Positions 17,441 to 27,023 of a stretch of DNA of 64,000 nucleotides are shown here, piece after piece. The notes under the pieces are model-generated. The model saw only the letters and a list, made by a program, of their open reading frames with translations, was not told the origin of the DNA and did no database searches. The stretch comes from Streptomyces sp. CB00316 (GTDB taxonomy: Bacteria > Actinomycetota > Actinomycetes > Streptomycetales > Streptomycetaceae), in assembly GCF_001905595.1 (NCBI RefSeq), contig NZ_LIXI01000005.1:496001-560000 (forward strand). Reading direction: 5' to 3'. A program made the position numbers and the translations under genes. Position 1 is the stretch's first letter. Every line of letters begins with the position of its first letter.

Positions 17441-18359
17441 AGCGAATCCTCGGGTCAAGCACGGCATAGAGCAGGTCCACGACGAGCGCCATCACCACGT
17501 AGACGATGACGAGAAGGGTCACGAAACCGACCAGCGCCGGTCCGTCCTCGATCTGGATCGCCTTGAAGAGGTTGTAGCCGACACCGGGGATGTTGAAGAT
17601 CCGCTCGGTGACGATCGCCCCGCCCATCAGCGTTCCGAGGTCCGCGCCGAGGTACGTGACCACGGGGATCAGCGAGTTCCTCAGGACATGGATCCCGGTG
17701 ATGCGGGACGGGGAAAGGCCCTTCGCCTTGGCCGTGCGCACGTAGTCCATGCGCAGGTTCTCCGCGACGGAGGCCCGAGCGAGACGTGCGATGTAGGCGA
17801 GCGAGACGGAACCGAGCACGAGGCCGGGCAGAAGGTAACTGATGAAACCTTCGTTGGTCCCCGAGACGGGGAAGATGCCGGCCTTGACGCCCAGGAAGAT
17901 CTGGCTGACCTGCCCGAGGACGAAGATCGGGACAGCGATGACGGTCAGCGTGGAGAGCAGGACGAGGTTGTCCAGGAACTTCCCGCGCCGCATGCCCGCC
18001 ATCACACCGGCTGCGACACCGATGATCATTTCGAAGACGAAGGCGATGCCGGCGATGCGGAGGGTCTCCGGCCACGCGTCGGCGATCATCTCGCTGATGG
18101 GACGGCCGCCACTGAGGCTCGTCCCGAAATCACCCTGGACCAGACCCGCGAGGTAGTAGCCGTAGCGGATCGGCAGGGGGTCGTCCAGGTGGTACTGCGC
18201 GGTCAGCGCAACTCTGATGCTTTCCGGAACAGGTCGCTCTCCGTACAGGTTCTGTACCGGATCGCCGCCCATGGCGGTGACGAGAGCGAAGACCAGAAAG
18301 GTGGTCCCGATGATGACCGGGAGCATCTGGAGCAGCCGTCTTGCGACGTAGCGGCCCAT
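17433..18359 (-). CDS. Peptide ABC transporter permease, OppB/DppB type (operon 2)
   Basis: A 308-residue permease starting MGRYVARRLLQMLPVIIGTT, with the loop RTAKAKGLSPSRITGIHVLRN, the motif FNIPGVGYNLFKAI and the terminal AVLDPRIRYA shared with the paralogue. GAGGAGG is 6 nt before the ATG. It follows the binding-protein gene by 93 nt, within which lies a perfect 15-bp hairpin that ends 17 nt before this start codon. Confidence 0.92.
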   Translation of the reverse strand: MGRYVARRLLQMLPVIIGTTFLVFALVTAMGGDPVQNLYGERPVPESIRVALTAQYHLDDPLPIRYGYYLAGLVQGDFGTSLSGGRPISEMIADAWPETLRIAGIAFVFEMIIGVAAGVMAGMRRGKFLDNLVLLSTLTVIAVPIFVLGQVSQIFLGVKAGIFPVSGTNEGFISYLLPGLVLGSVSLAYIARLARASVAENLRMDYVRTAKAKGLSPSRITGIHVLRNSLIPVVTYLGADLGTLMGGAIVTERIFNIPGVGYNLFKAIQIEDGPALVGFVTLLVIVYVVMALVVDLLYAVLDPRIRYA

Positions 18360-18376
18360 GGTTCCTCCTCGTGGGA

Positions 18377-18411
18377 ACGACGGGGGGCGGATTGGGTCCG
18401 CCCCCCGTCGT
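18377..18411 (-). promoter_or_regulatory. Intercistronic stem-loop between binding protein and OppB (operon 2)
   Basis: Perfect 15-bp arms (TCCGCCCCCCGTCGT at 18397-18411 and its complement at 18377-18391), loop 5 nt. On the message it lies between the binding-protein stop (18453) and the oppB ribosome site, so it may cap the 3' end of an abundant monocistronic message or limit read-through. A T-run exists only on the opposite strand (AATTTTTG at about 18420). Confidence 0.65.
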
Positions 18412-18452
18412 CAGGCCCTAATTTTTGACTGCTGCGTCATGGAAGACGCAGG

Positions 18453-20081
18453 TCAGGACTTCTCGACCTTGGTGAGTTCAACCTGGTTGAACAGGTTCAT
18501 CTCGACGTTCTTCACGTTGGTCGAGTGACCGAAGACGTTCTTGCCGAAGCGCAGCGGGATCACCGGCATGTCCTTGGCGAGGATGTCCTCGGCCTCCTGC
18601 CACTTCTTGATGGCCTCGGCCTCGGTCTTGGCCTCGCGGCCCTCCTGAACGAGACGGTCGAAGTCCTTGTTGCTGTAGCCGTAGTAGTTCGAGGAACCCT
18701 TGGAGCTGTACAGCGGGCCCAGGTAGTTCTCCATGGACGGGTAGTCCATGATCCAGCCCATGCGGAACATGCCGGAGAACTTCTTGTTCTCGACCTGCGT
18801 CAGCAGCTCGGCGAACTTCGGCACGGCCTGGCTCACGCACTCCAGGCCCAGGTTCTTCTTGAGCTGGTCACACGTGGCGTTGACCCACTGCTCGTGACCG
18901 CCATCGGCGTTGTGGCCGATGTTGATCTTGTTGCCGTCGATGCCACCGGCCGCGGCGAGCAGCTTCTTGGCAGCGGCCGGGTCGAACTTGCAGGCCTCGC
19001 CACAGGTGTCCTCGCGGTACCCGCCCACGACCGGGGAGACGAAGGAACGCGCGGAGGACTGCGAGTCCTGGAAGACGACCTTGATGATCTCGTCGCGGTC
19101 GATGGCCATCGAGATGGCCTTGCGGACGCGCGGGTCGCTGTACTTCTTGTCGTACGTCGGGAAGGCGACGAACTGGAAGGTGGAGGCCGTCGACGTCTGG
19201 AAGCGGTCGCCGAGCTCGTTCGGAGCGGTGCCCATGACCTCGGTCGGGATCTGGTCCACGATGTCGAGGTTGTTGGCGAGCAGGTCGTTGTACGCGGTGT
19301 TCTGGTCCTGGAAGATCCGGAACTCGACCGAGTCGACCTTCGGCTTGTCACCGAGCTTGTAGTCCTTGTAGGCCTTGACCTTCACGAACTTGTCGTGGTT
19401 CCACTTGCCGTCCATCTGGAACGGGCCCTGGCCGATCGGGGCTTCCTCGTACGCCTTGAGGTCGGCGAGGGCCGCCTCCGGCATCGGGTAGAAGACCGTG
19501 TAGCCCAGAACCGACTTGTAGCCGGCGAACGGAGCCTTGAGGGTGACCTCGATGGTCTTGTCGTCGAGCGCCTTGAGGCCCGAGAGCTCCTTGGCCTTCG
19601 GCTCGGCGGCCTTCTTCGGGCCTTCCTCGCCGTCCGGGTCGACGGGGTTCATCTCGTCGTAGCCCTGGATGGTGTCGAAGAAGTAGTTGCCGTCGGCCGC
19701 GTTCGGGCCGTAGGCACCCCAGTTCCAGGCACCGACGTAGTCCTTGGCGGTGACGGGCTTGCCGTCGTGCCAGGTGGCGTCCTTGAGCTTGATCGTCCAG
19801 ACCTTGTTGTCCGGGCTCTCGATGGACTCCGCGGCGGCGAGCACCGGCTCGTTCTTCGAGTCGAAGTCGACCAGCGGGGTGAACAGCCCCGAGAGGACCT
19901 GCGAGCCACCGGACTCGGTGGTCGACTGCGGGACGAGGCGCTTGGGCTCGGCGATGTTCATGCTGAACCCGCCACCGGACTTGCCCTTGCCCTTGTCACC
20001 CTCGTCGCTACCGCCACCGCCACAAGCGGTTGCGGCCAGGGCGACGACTATCGCGCACCCGACCATCTTGGAACCACGCAT
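18453..20081 (-). CDS. Extracellular peptide-binding lipoprotein, SBP family 5 (operon 2)
   Basis: A 542-residue lipoprotein with lipobox ATAC (Cys20), then a flexible Gly/Lys/Asp linker (about residues 21-38) and the SBP_bac_5 domain. Family marks are LKDATWHDGKPVTAKDYVGAWNW, IGQGPFQMDG and VRKAISMAIDRDEI. An acidic insert (VDPDGEEGPKKAAEPKAKE) after the first lobe is unusual. First gene of operon 2; GAGGAGGAG lies 5 nt before the ATG, a near-ideal ribosome site consistent with high expression. Its place next to typA makes it a candidate BldKB-like protein, but the gene order differs from what I recall for bldK, where a permease gene comes first. Confidence 0.92.
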   Translation of the reverse strand: MRGSKMVGCAIVVALAATACGGGGSDEGDKGKGKSGGGFSMNIAEPKRLVPQSTTESGGSQVLSGLFTPLVDFDSKNEPVLAAAESIESPDNKVWTIKLKDATWHDGKPVTAKDYVGAWNWGAYGPNAADGNYFFDTIQGYDEMNPVDPDGEEGPKKAAEPKAKELSGLKALDDKTIEVTLKAPFAGYKSVLGYTVFYPMPEAALADLKAYEEAPIGQGPFQMDGKWNHDKFVKVKAYKDYKLGDKPKVDSVEFRIFQDQNTAYNDLLANNLDIVDQIPTEVMGTAPNELGDRFQTSTASTFQFVAFPTYDKKYSDPRVRKAISMAIDRDEIIKVVFQDSQSSARSFVSPVVGGYREDTCGEACKFDPAAAKKLLAAAGGIDGNKINIGHNADGGHEQWVNATCDQLKKNLGLECVSQAVPKFAELLTQVENKKFSGMFRMGWIMDYPSMENYLGPLYSSKGSSNYYGYSNKDFDRLVQEGREAKTEAEAIKKWQEAEDILAKDMPVIPLRFGKNVFGHSTNVKNVEMNLFNQVELTKVEKS

Positions 20082-20552
20082 GGGTTCTCCTCCTCAAGAG
20101 TCCACTTTTGATCACTGCGAGAGGGGCACTGGTACGTCGCCGACACCCCTGACGGCGATGAGCAGTAACCCCGAAGTGTGCTCGTGAGTCGGCGCTCCCC
20201 ACAGCGCGTGACCCATTGACCCGAGCTCAATGGAGCCAACTATTGAGTACGACCGAGCCGTAAACCACACTTAAAGGGTCTCGGTTTGACAACATCACCG
20301 ACGCTCGGATGCCCGAAATCCGGACAAAGTGATCCTAGACAGACGACCGCGAAACGGACTGTTAACGCAACTTCCGGAGGGCGACGCCCGATAACCGGAC
20401 ACATGCATCAGGAAAATGGTTTGCGAACCGACCCGCCCCGGACGGCATTCTCGCACCGGAACCAGGGCCCGGACAGGCGTATCGCCGACCCGGTGGGACC
20501 GGATCGGCAACGGACCGTCAGCTGAGGTGCGGCCCCGTCAGGCCTGCCTCGA
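20082..20552. promoter_or_regulatory. Long leader/promoter region of transporter operon 2
   Basis: 470 bp without a gene. The part at about 20222-20300 is clearly richer in A+T than its surroundings and carries repeated CAAT/ATTG words (ATTGACC, CTCAATGG, CTATTGAG) in inverted order, plus a TTGTCA on the minus strand at 20287-20292. I read it as the promoter and control region of the operon, giving an mRNA leader of perhaps 150-200 nt. I could not fix a -10 box. The rest (20300-20552) shows nothing I can assign. Confidence 0.4.
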
Positions 20553-21024
20553 TCAGCAGTGCTTCTTCTTCACGACGGCGGCCAGGGAGTTCTTCGGCAC
20601 CTTGGTGCCGCAGCGCAGGCCGCCGTCGGTCCTGACCGTCCAGCCCTGCGCCTCGCCGTAGCGGCCGGTCTTGATCCACTTCGTCCCGGCGTCGCAGCGC
20701 CACTGGGTGTAGTAGCCGCCGGCCTTCCGCGTCCCCGCGTAGAAGACGTACTTGCCGTTCTTCGTCAGCTTGAAGGTCACGGACTCGGACTCCCTGTTGG
20801 TCCGCTTACCCTCGGCCTGCAACTCGAGCCCCACGGAGCCCTCCAGGCCGGCCAGGACGACCTTCCCGCTGACCTTGGCCCCGGCGGTCGCCTTCACCGG
20901 GGCGCCGACCTCGGTGACCTTCTCGGCCTTGCGCGTCTTGGTCGCGGTCCCGCCGGTGCAGTTCTCCAGCACGTTGGTGGTGCGTGACGACCCACGACTT
21001 CGTCTTCGACGTCCAGGTCAGCTT
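20553..21024 (-). pseudogene. Remnant of a small Cys-containing secreted protein, frame-broken
   Basis: The 139-residue frame ending at 20553 (LENCTGGTATKTRKAEKVTEVG ... CGTKVPKNSLAAVVKKKHC) is protein-like, with Lys/Thr-rich beta strands and four Cys. It has only a GTG at 20972 with no ribosome site. Just upstream, in another frame, THKLTWTSKTKSWVVT continues the same style. A one-base shift at about 20980 would join SWVVT to TTNVLENC. No signal peptide precedes this segment. I infer a truncated, frameshifted gene for a secreted protein of unknown function, though a sequencing error plus an unusual start cannot be excluded. Confidence 0.5.
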
Positions 21025-21163
21025 GTGCGTAACTCCAGTGATTTGAGGGAATACTGAGCATCGAGCACATGCAACGGAGCGCAACTGGAATGTGATGTTC
21101 CGTCAGAGTGTTTCCCACTGCACATCCAACTGCGCATCCACCCGCAGCCGCGGGGAAGCGAAA

Positions 21164-21198
21164 GGTCCGGCCCTCCACGGGTCGTGGAAGGCCGGACC
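21164..21198 (-). terminator. Terminator of typA
   Basis: Arms GGTCCGGCC and GGCCGGACC extended by TCCAC/GTGGA with one mismatch, loop of 5 nt. On the minus strand the stem is followed by TTTCGC. It starts 69 bp after the typA stop. Confidence 0.7.
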
Positions 21199-21267
21199 GG
21201 TCGCCGTCACACCTCAGCCGTACCGCCGGGCGCCGAGAGCCACCTCAGCGCCCCGCACAGAGATACG

Positions 21268-23139
<1,872 letters not shown>

Positions 23140-23519
23140 GGGTGGCTTGAGCTTCTCTCGGATCGTGGGATCAGGCGTCTCAGTCGGTCTTCGAGTCCTC
23201 GTACGCCCGCCGGGCGGCACGCCACGGCTCGTCCCATGGTACGGGCCTTGCGCGTGCCGGGCTTCCCGGACCGATCCGCGCAGGCGGTCTTCCCGTGTGA
23301 TTCAGCCGATATTCAGCCGGTGTCAAGGAGCGGCGGCAGCTGAGGAGGAGCCGCGTGGGGGGGGGAGGGTGTGAGGAGGTCGAACGGCCCGGGTCAGGGC
23401 GGATACCACCCTGCCCGCCGGGGTCGCCGACGGGCAAGGCTTTTGAGCAGCATCTGAGCTTGCGCAAACCGTTGACCTGGTATTTTCTCCGCTGACCTGC
23501 TGGTTCCTCCGCTGACCTG
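23140..23519. promoter_or_regulatory. typA upstream region
   Basis: 380 bp between the typA start and the stop of the third binding-protein gene. It holds three 20-bp tandem repeats next to that stop (listed separately), an imperfect GCCCG/CGGGC hairpin around 23410-23435 that could end the binding-protein transcript, and a run of nine G at about 23356-23364. The typA promoter must lie here, but I could not place its boxes with confidence. Confidence 0.35.
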
Positions 23520-23528
23520 CTACTTCTT
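23469..23528 (-). repeat. Three 20-bp tandem repeats over the 3' end of the binding-protein gene
   Basis: Units at 23469-23488, 23489-23508 and 23509-23528. The last two share CCGCTGACCTGCT exactly; the first is more diverged (CCGTTGACCTGGT). The innermost unit contains the last two Lys codons and the TAG stop. Local duplication has therefore copied the gene end into its 3' untranslated region without changing the protein. Confidence 0.75.
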
Positions 23529-26024
23529 GCGGTCTGCGGGGGAACCTGCCGCTTGCCGGTCCGTGAACCCGATGTCCTGGTAGCGGGGGGCCGCGAAGCC
23601 GAAGGCGCCGACGTTCGCGAGCTTCTTGTCCACCGCGACGAGCTGCGGGCGCTGGAAGAGCGGAATGGATCCGGCAGCCGCCCAGATCCGGGCGTCCGCC
23701 TGCTTCATCAGCTCCCGTGCGGCCTTCTCGTCGAGCTCGGCGACCGCCTGGTCGAAGAGCTGGTCGATGTGGTCGGTACCGACCCGGGTGTAGTTCTGCT
23801 CCACCAGGAGCGACCCGTCGGTGGCCGGCTCCGGCTTGGCGTAGATCGGGCGTCCGTCGGTGGCCGGGTAGGCCGTGGCGGGCCAGGAGTAGAGCGCCAG
23901 GTCGTAGTCGCCGGAGGCGATGTGGTCCTTGAAGTAGCTCTCGTCGGGAACCTTGGTGATCTCCGTACCGATCCCGATCCTCTCCAGCATCGCCGCGATC
24001 CGCTCGCCCACACCACGCAGCGTCTGCGAGCCGGGGCCGGAGGGGAGCACGAAGCGCAGGGTCAGCGTCTTGCCGTCCTTGCCGAGCGGCCCATTGGCCG
24101 AGGCGGGGGCGGGGGCGGCGGTGCCCAGGGGGGCGTACGCACCGGCCGCTCCGCCGGGTTGTTTCTCCTGGGCGGTGGCCTTGTCCTGGGCGGTCGCCTT
24201 CGAGGCGGCTTCCGCGGTGGTGCTGTCCTCGCTCACGGCGCTCGCCTGGCGGAGCAGGGCGAGGCCCTGGGCGGCCGCGGCCCGGGAAGGGGCGAGAACG
24301 TGGGTGGCGGTGGAGGCGTCGGGGGCCTGGACGGGGCCGGCGCCCGGCTTGTTGTCCTGGCCGACGATGTAGAGGCCCTCGGCGCGGGAGGCGGCGCTGT
24401 CGTCGGAGCCGACGGCGGCCCGGTCGGCCTTGTCCTCGTCCTTGTCGGTCGTGTCGGCCTTCTTCTCGGCCTTCTCCTCGTCCTTGTCGGTCCTGTCGGC
24501 CTTGTCTGTCTCCTTGTCGTCCGCCTCGGCCTTGTCGGTCTCCTTCTCCGCCTCGGTCTTCTCCGTGTTCTCCGTGCCCTCCTTGTCCGCGTCCTTCTTC
24601 TTGTCCTCCGCGTCCTTCTTCTCCGCCTCGCTGCCCGCCTTGGTGTCCTTCGGCTTCTCGGCCGCACCGCCCTGGGTCCACCCCGCGTCGGCCAGCAGGG
24701 CCTGGGCCTCCTTGGTGTTCTGGTCGCCGAGCGCCCCGCTGCCGTCCTTGTAGCCGGGCTGGCCGGCCAGGGCCAGGTGGCTGCCGAGCGGCTTCGCCGG
24801 GAGCCCGAGCGGCTTCAGTACGGTCTCGGCGAGCTCCTGGCGGTCCAGGGCGCGGGCCACCGCCCGGCGGACCCGGTCGTCCGCGAGCGGGCCGGACTCG
24901 CCGTTCAGCGCGAGCTGGGTGTAGGCGGGCTCCAGGGACTTGCGTACGGCGTATCCGCGCAGGGCCTTCTGCTCCGCCCCGTACGCGACGACGGCCTTGC
25001 GGTTCTTCTCCCGGGCCGCCTGGGCGATCTCCGCCTGCTCCTCGTCGGAGCCGTGGGCCAGGGCCCAGGAGCGCAGGGCCGCGGCCGGCGTGAGGTCGGC
25101 GCCCGGGCCGTGGGTGAGCGGCTGGCCGTTGCCGCCGTCGCGGAGGGCGAGGGCGATGCGGTTGGCGGTGGTGGCGTCGACGTCGGTGATGTGCACGGTG
25201 CCGTCGGCGAGGGCCTTGGTGCGGTCCTCGGGCGCCACCGCCCGGAAGACGATGCTGTCCAGCTTGGCCTTCTCGCCCCACCAGCGGGGGCTGCGGACGA
25301 GGGTGACGGTTCCCTTGGCCTTGCTCACGCCCTTGAGCTGGAAGGGGCCCGCGGTGTTCTTCAGGGCGGTGCGCGCACCGTCGTTGAAGGCGTCCGGCGA
25401 GCCGGTGATCTCCTTCGGGTAGAGCGGCGAGAAGAGCGAGCGCCAGTCGGCGTACGGCTTGGCGAACGTGACCCTGACCTGGAGGTCGTCGGCGCCGCGC
25501 TCGATCTTCTCGATCCTCTCGTAGCCGGCGTTCCGGGCCGTCCAGAAGGCCGAGTCCTTGCCGCTGAGCGCCCGCCACTGGGCGACGAAGTCGGGGGCGC
25601 CGATCTCGCGGCCGTCGCTCCAGACCGCCTGCTGGTTGAGCTTGTAGAGCACGACCTGCTTCGGCTCGCGCTCGATGATCTTGGCGGACTCCAGGTAGTC
25701 CGGGTTGAGCTTCGGCCGCCCCGACGCGTCCATCGGGAAGAGCGTGGGCAGCAAGGCCCCGGTGATCCTGGTGGTGGCGCTGTCGGCGTCCGCCTGGAAG
25801 GCGTTGAGGGTGGTGGGCATCGCGTCCACGGCCCAGTTCACCGTCGATCCGTCGGCGACCCGGTCGCGGGCGGCGGGGGCGATGTCCTGCGGGACCCCCC
25901 GGGAGGTCTCCTCGGTGTCGGAGCTGCACCCCGCCAGTGCGGGGATCGTGAGCACCCCCGCCGTGAGGAGCGCGAGCGAGCGGCGCTTTCGTACCGTCCC
26001 GCGCGGGACGCCGACGTGGGACAT
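23520..26024 (-). CDS. Large SBP family 5 lipoprotein with a charged insert
   Basis: An 834-residue lipoprotein: signal peptide with lipobox LAGC (Cys33), then an SBP_bac_5 fold (PDYLESAKIIERE, YKLNQQAVWSDGREIGAPDFVAQW, AVARALDRQELAETVL, and a second lobe around LRFVLPSGPGSQTLRGVGERIAAMLERIGI). Between the lobes, roughly residues 450-640, is a Lys/Glu/Asp/Thr-rich stretch then an Ala/Gln-rich stretch, about 190 residues of low complexity not normal for the family. No permease or ATPase genes adjoin, so it may feed another transporter or act as a receptor. ATG with GGAGG 9 nt upstream. Confidence 0.85.
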   Translation of the reverse strand: MSHVGVPRGTVRKRRSLALLTAGVLTIPALAGCSSDTEETSRGVPQDIAPAARDRVADGSTVNWAVDAMPTTLNAFQADADSATTRITGALLPTLFPMDASGRPKLNPDYLESAKIIEREPKQVVLYKLNQQAVWSDGREIGAPDFVAQWRALSGKDSAFWTARNAGYERIEKIERGADDLQVRVTFAKPYADWRSLFSPLYPKEITGSPDAFNDGARTALKNTAGPFQLKGVSKAKGTVTLVRSPRWWGEKAKLDSIVFRAVAPEDRTKALADGTVHITDVDATTANRIALALRDGGNGQPLTHGPGADLTPAAALRSWALAHGSDEEQAEIAQAAREKNRKAVVAYGAEQKALRGYAVRKSLEPAYTQLALNGESGPLADDRVRRAVARALDRQELAETVLKPLGLPAKPLGSHLALAGQPGYKDGSGALGDQNTKEAQALLADAGWTQGGAAEKPKDTKAGSEAEKKDAEDKKKDADKEGTENTEKTEAEKETDKAEADDKETDKADRTDKDEEKAEKKADTTDKDEDKADRAAVGSDDSAASRAEGLYIVGQDNKPGAGPVQAPDASTATHVLAPSRAAAAQGLALLRQASAVSEDSTTAEAASKATAQDKATAQEKQPGGAAGAYAPLGTAAPAPASANGPLGKDGKTLTLRFVLPSGPGSQTLRGVGERIAAMLERIGIGTEITKVPDESYFKDHIASGDYDLALYSWPATAYPATDGRPIYAKPEPATDGSLLVEQNYTRVGTDHIDQLFDQAVAELDEKAARELMKQADARIWAAAGSIPLFQRPQLVAVDKKLANVGAFGFAAPRYQDIGFTDRQAAGSPADRKK

Positions 26025-26277
26025 GGCTGATACCTCCGGGGCCGGCCCGGACCACCCCGTACCGGAATGGGCCGGATAGTGCTTGTTGGTGGCATTTGCA
26101 GTTGATCACACTGATTCCTGCCACCCACTGAAAGCGCCTCCGCGCGGGAGGGGGCGCCGACACGGCCGACGGGGACCACAAGCTCACCCGCCCGGAGGAA
26201 CGTTTCGGCGCCATCGGGCGCCCCCGTGGTCCCGGAATCCCCCGGGGCGCCCCCACCGCGGCCCGGATCACCGCGTC

Positions 26278-26320
26278 TTGCTCCCCCGGCGGCCCAGGAC
26301 CTAGGGTGAATGCGCTTTCA
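26278..26320 (+). promoter_or_regulatory. Promoter and LacI-type operator upstream of the truncated regulator
   Basis: A vegetative-type promoter, TTGCTC (26278-26283), 18-nt spacer and TAGGGT (26302-26307), is followed at once by TGAATGCGCTTTCA (26307-26320). That 14-mer is an inverted repeat matching at six of seven base pairs and has the GCGC centre of LacI/GalR-family operators. A GGAGGG tract follows at 26328-26333. The arrangement is what an autoregulated lacI-family gene has. The operator is intact although the regulator gene is truncated. Confidence 0.6.
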
Positions 26321-26431
26321 CAAGCCAGGAGGGACGGCATCAGCCGCCCAGGTGACAGCGCGGGCGGGCCGCCCGGTGACCACGACCGGCGGACGGCCGC
26401 GCTGCGGAAGAAGAAGCGGACGGTCGGTCGA

Positions 26432-26974
26432 GTGAGCGCCCCCACGGTGTACGACGTCGCCGAGCGGTCGGGCGTCTCCATCGCCACGGTCTCGCGGGTC
26501 CACCGCAACCCCGACTCCGTGCGCGCCCAGACCCGTGAGCGGGTCCTGACGGCGGCCCGCGAGCTCGGATACGTACCCAGCGGCAGCGCCAGGGGCCTGG
26601 CCAGCCGCACCACCGGCGTGCTCGGCCTCTGCTTCCCCGACTACGCCGACCCGGACGCCGAGAGCGCCGCCGCGCTCAACGACGCGGACGACGACCAGGC
26701 CGTCATGCTCTACTCCGACCAGATCATCCGGGGTATGGAGCGGGCGGCGAGGCGCCACGGTTACGCCCTGCTCATCGCCGCCTCGCTGGACGGCGGGCCG
26801 GAGAGCCTGGTCGCCAAGGTCGCGGGGAGGGTCGACGGGTTCGCCGTACTGCACCGGCCCGTGCCGACCGAGGACCTGGAGGTGGGACGGCGGGCCGCCG
26901 GGCAGCCGATGACTCGGCCGCTGCACGCGCATGTGTGCCGAGAAATCGGCCAGGCTTCTCGAACGAAGGGCTGA
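26432..26974 (+). pseudogene. Truncated LacI family transcriptional regulator
   Basis: The frame begins with a full LacI-type DNA-binding domain (TVYDVAERSGVSIATVSRVH, hinge SARGLASRTTGVLGL). It continues into the first part of the periplasmic-binding-like domain up to VDGFAVLHRPVPTEDLE, about residue 155, where regulators of this family should continue for about 190 more residues. Instead it runs into unrelated sequence and stops at 26974. I start at GTG 26432; an earlier GTG at 26306 lies inside the operator. It could still make a DNA-binding fragment without a sugar-binding domain. The following phosphatase gene starts 49 bp later. Confidence 0.75.
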
Positions 26975-27023
26975 ACCGGGCCGGGGAGGGCACAAGCACT
27001 CCCTACCCGAGGAGGCTGTGGTG

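Noticed and set aside
23553..26030. An 825-codon plus-strand frame opposite the large lipoprotein
   Set aside because: Shadow of the lipoprotein; Leu/Gly/Val-rich without start signals.
26306..26431. An earlier GTG start (26306) for the LacI fragment
   Set aside because: It lies inside the promoter -10/operator overlap and the extra 42 residues are not LacI-like.
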